From the NCBI RefSeq assembly GCF_000020365.1, contig NC_012108.1:3100001-3164000 (forward strand): 64,000 nt of DNA. The letters run 5' to 3'. Under the pieces are notes generated by a model, which worked only from the letters and a program-made list of their open reading frames with translations, was not told the origin of the DNA and searched no databases. The position numbers were made by a program, and so were the translations under genes. Each line of letters starts with the position of its first letter. Within the stretch, counting starts at the first letter, position 1. Of this stretch, positions 63,827 through 64,000 are shown in pieces. The DNA is from Desulforapulum autotrophicum HRM2 (GTDB taxonomy: Bacteria; Desulfobacterota; Desulfobacteria; Desulfobacterales; Desulfobacteraceae).

Positions 63827-64000
63827 CTAAATCTCCCTCTGGTAAATGATTCTCCCTTCAACCATGGTGAGCAAGACCTCTCCCTTGACCTCAATACCGG
63901 CAAACGGCGTGTTTCGACTCTTTGAGACAAAGGTTTCAGGATCAATAACGTGTACCCTGTCAGGGTCAATAACTGTGATGTCGGCAGGGTTACCAGGGAT
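63827..64000 (-). CDS. pyrC: Dihydroorotase, C-terminal 57 residues
   Basis: Only the C-terminus lies in the window; the rest is past the right edge. The visible peptide has NPADITVIDPDRVHVIDPE and SKSRNTPFAGIEVKGEVL, the conserved tail of class I dihydroorotases, which close the ring in pyrimidine synthesis. The TAG stop is immediately followed by the pilR GTG, so the two genes are read from one transcript. Confidence 0.85.
   Translation of the reverse strand: MPGNPADITVIDPDRVHVIDPETFVSKSRNTPFAGIEVKGEVLLTMVEGRIIYQREI

Noticed and set aside
1-64000. CRISPR arrays, insertion sequences, toxin-antitoxin or phage defence systems
   Set aside because: No regularly spaced repeats, transposase motifs or known defence genes were seen on either strand.

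Overview
The window looks like a chromosomal segment of a Gram-negative sulfate-reducer-type bacterium of the Desulfobacterota, most likely Desulfobacteraceae. This is inferred from moderate GC content, abundant sigma-54 machinery, a TRAP uptake operon, a Geobacter-like short-pilin locus and delta-proteobacterial gene orders. No species can be fixed from the sequence alone. Nearly everything is protein-coding. There are two tRNA genes, no rRNA, and no recognisable CRISPR array, insertion sequence or prophage.

Layout. 1-9432 (+): RNase E/G (5' end cut off), an unknown LysM-like membrane protein, yajC-secD-secF, a YbgF/CpoB-like TPR lipoprotein, dprA and topA. 9648-13444 (+): an OmpA/von Willebrand/TSP3 lipoprotein, a methyltransferase and a YbiT-like ABC-F ATPase whose second nucleotide-binding domain looks dead. 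13454-22050 (-): a run reading peptidase T-like, larC, pgpA, recA, alaS, yejB, yejE. 22265-27788 (+): a PAS/sigma-54 activator, a near-consensus -24/-12 promoter, a TRAP transporter (dctP, dctQ, dctM) and a 3-hydroxybutyrate-dehydrogenase-like SDR, which reads as a substrate-induced uptake and oxidation module. 28236-31838 (+): a giant DUF748/AsmA-like protein. 31931-32099: a 170-bp imperfect palindrome. 32332-36017 (+): a periplasmic binding protein next to a hybrid sensor kinase.

36060-48889 (-): tRNA-Gly and tRNA-Cys with their own promoter and a shared bidirectional terminator. They are followed (reading upstream) by a very tight run: coaBC, a degenerate UDG-like gene, xerC, hslV, hslU, argB, argD, argF, argG, argH, an LptM-like lipoprotein, folK, a TalC-type transaldolase and pgsA. 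Many of these genes overlap by 4 bp.

49539-64000: a type IV pilus region. The minor pilin operon (fimT, pilW, pilV, pilX, pilY1) reads leftward. The major pilin reads rightward as two genes: a 73-residue aromatic-rich PilA-N-type short pilin and a separate secreted protein that resembles PilA-C/Spc. These are followed by an ABC exporter, a TPR protein with a pseudopilin-like tail and a convergent O-antigen-ligase-like gene. A PilR response regulator follows pyrC. Both divergent pilus transcripts carry sigma-54-type promoters, so PilR probably drives both. I consider this split, short, aromatic-rich pilin system the most interesting content of the window.
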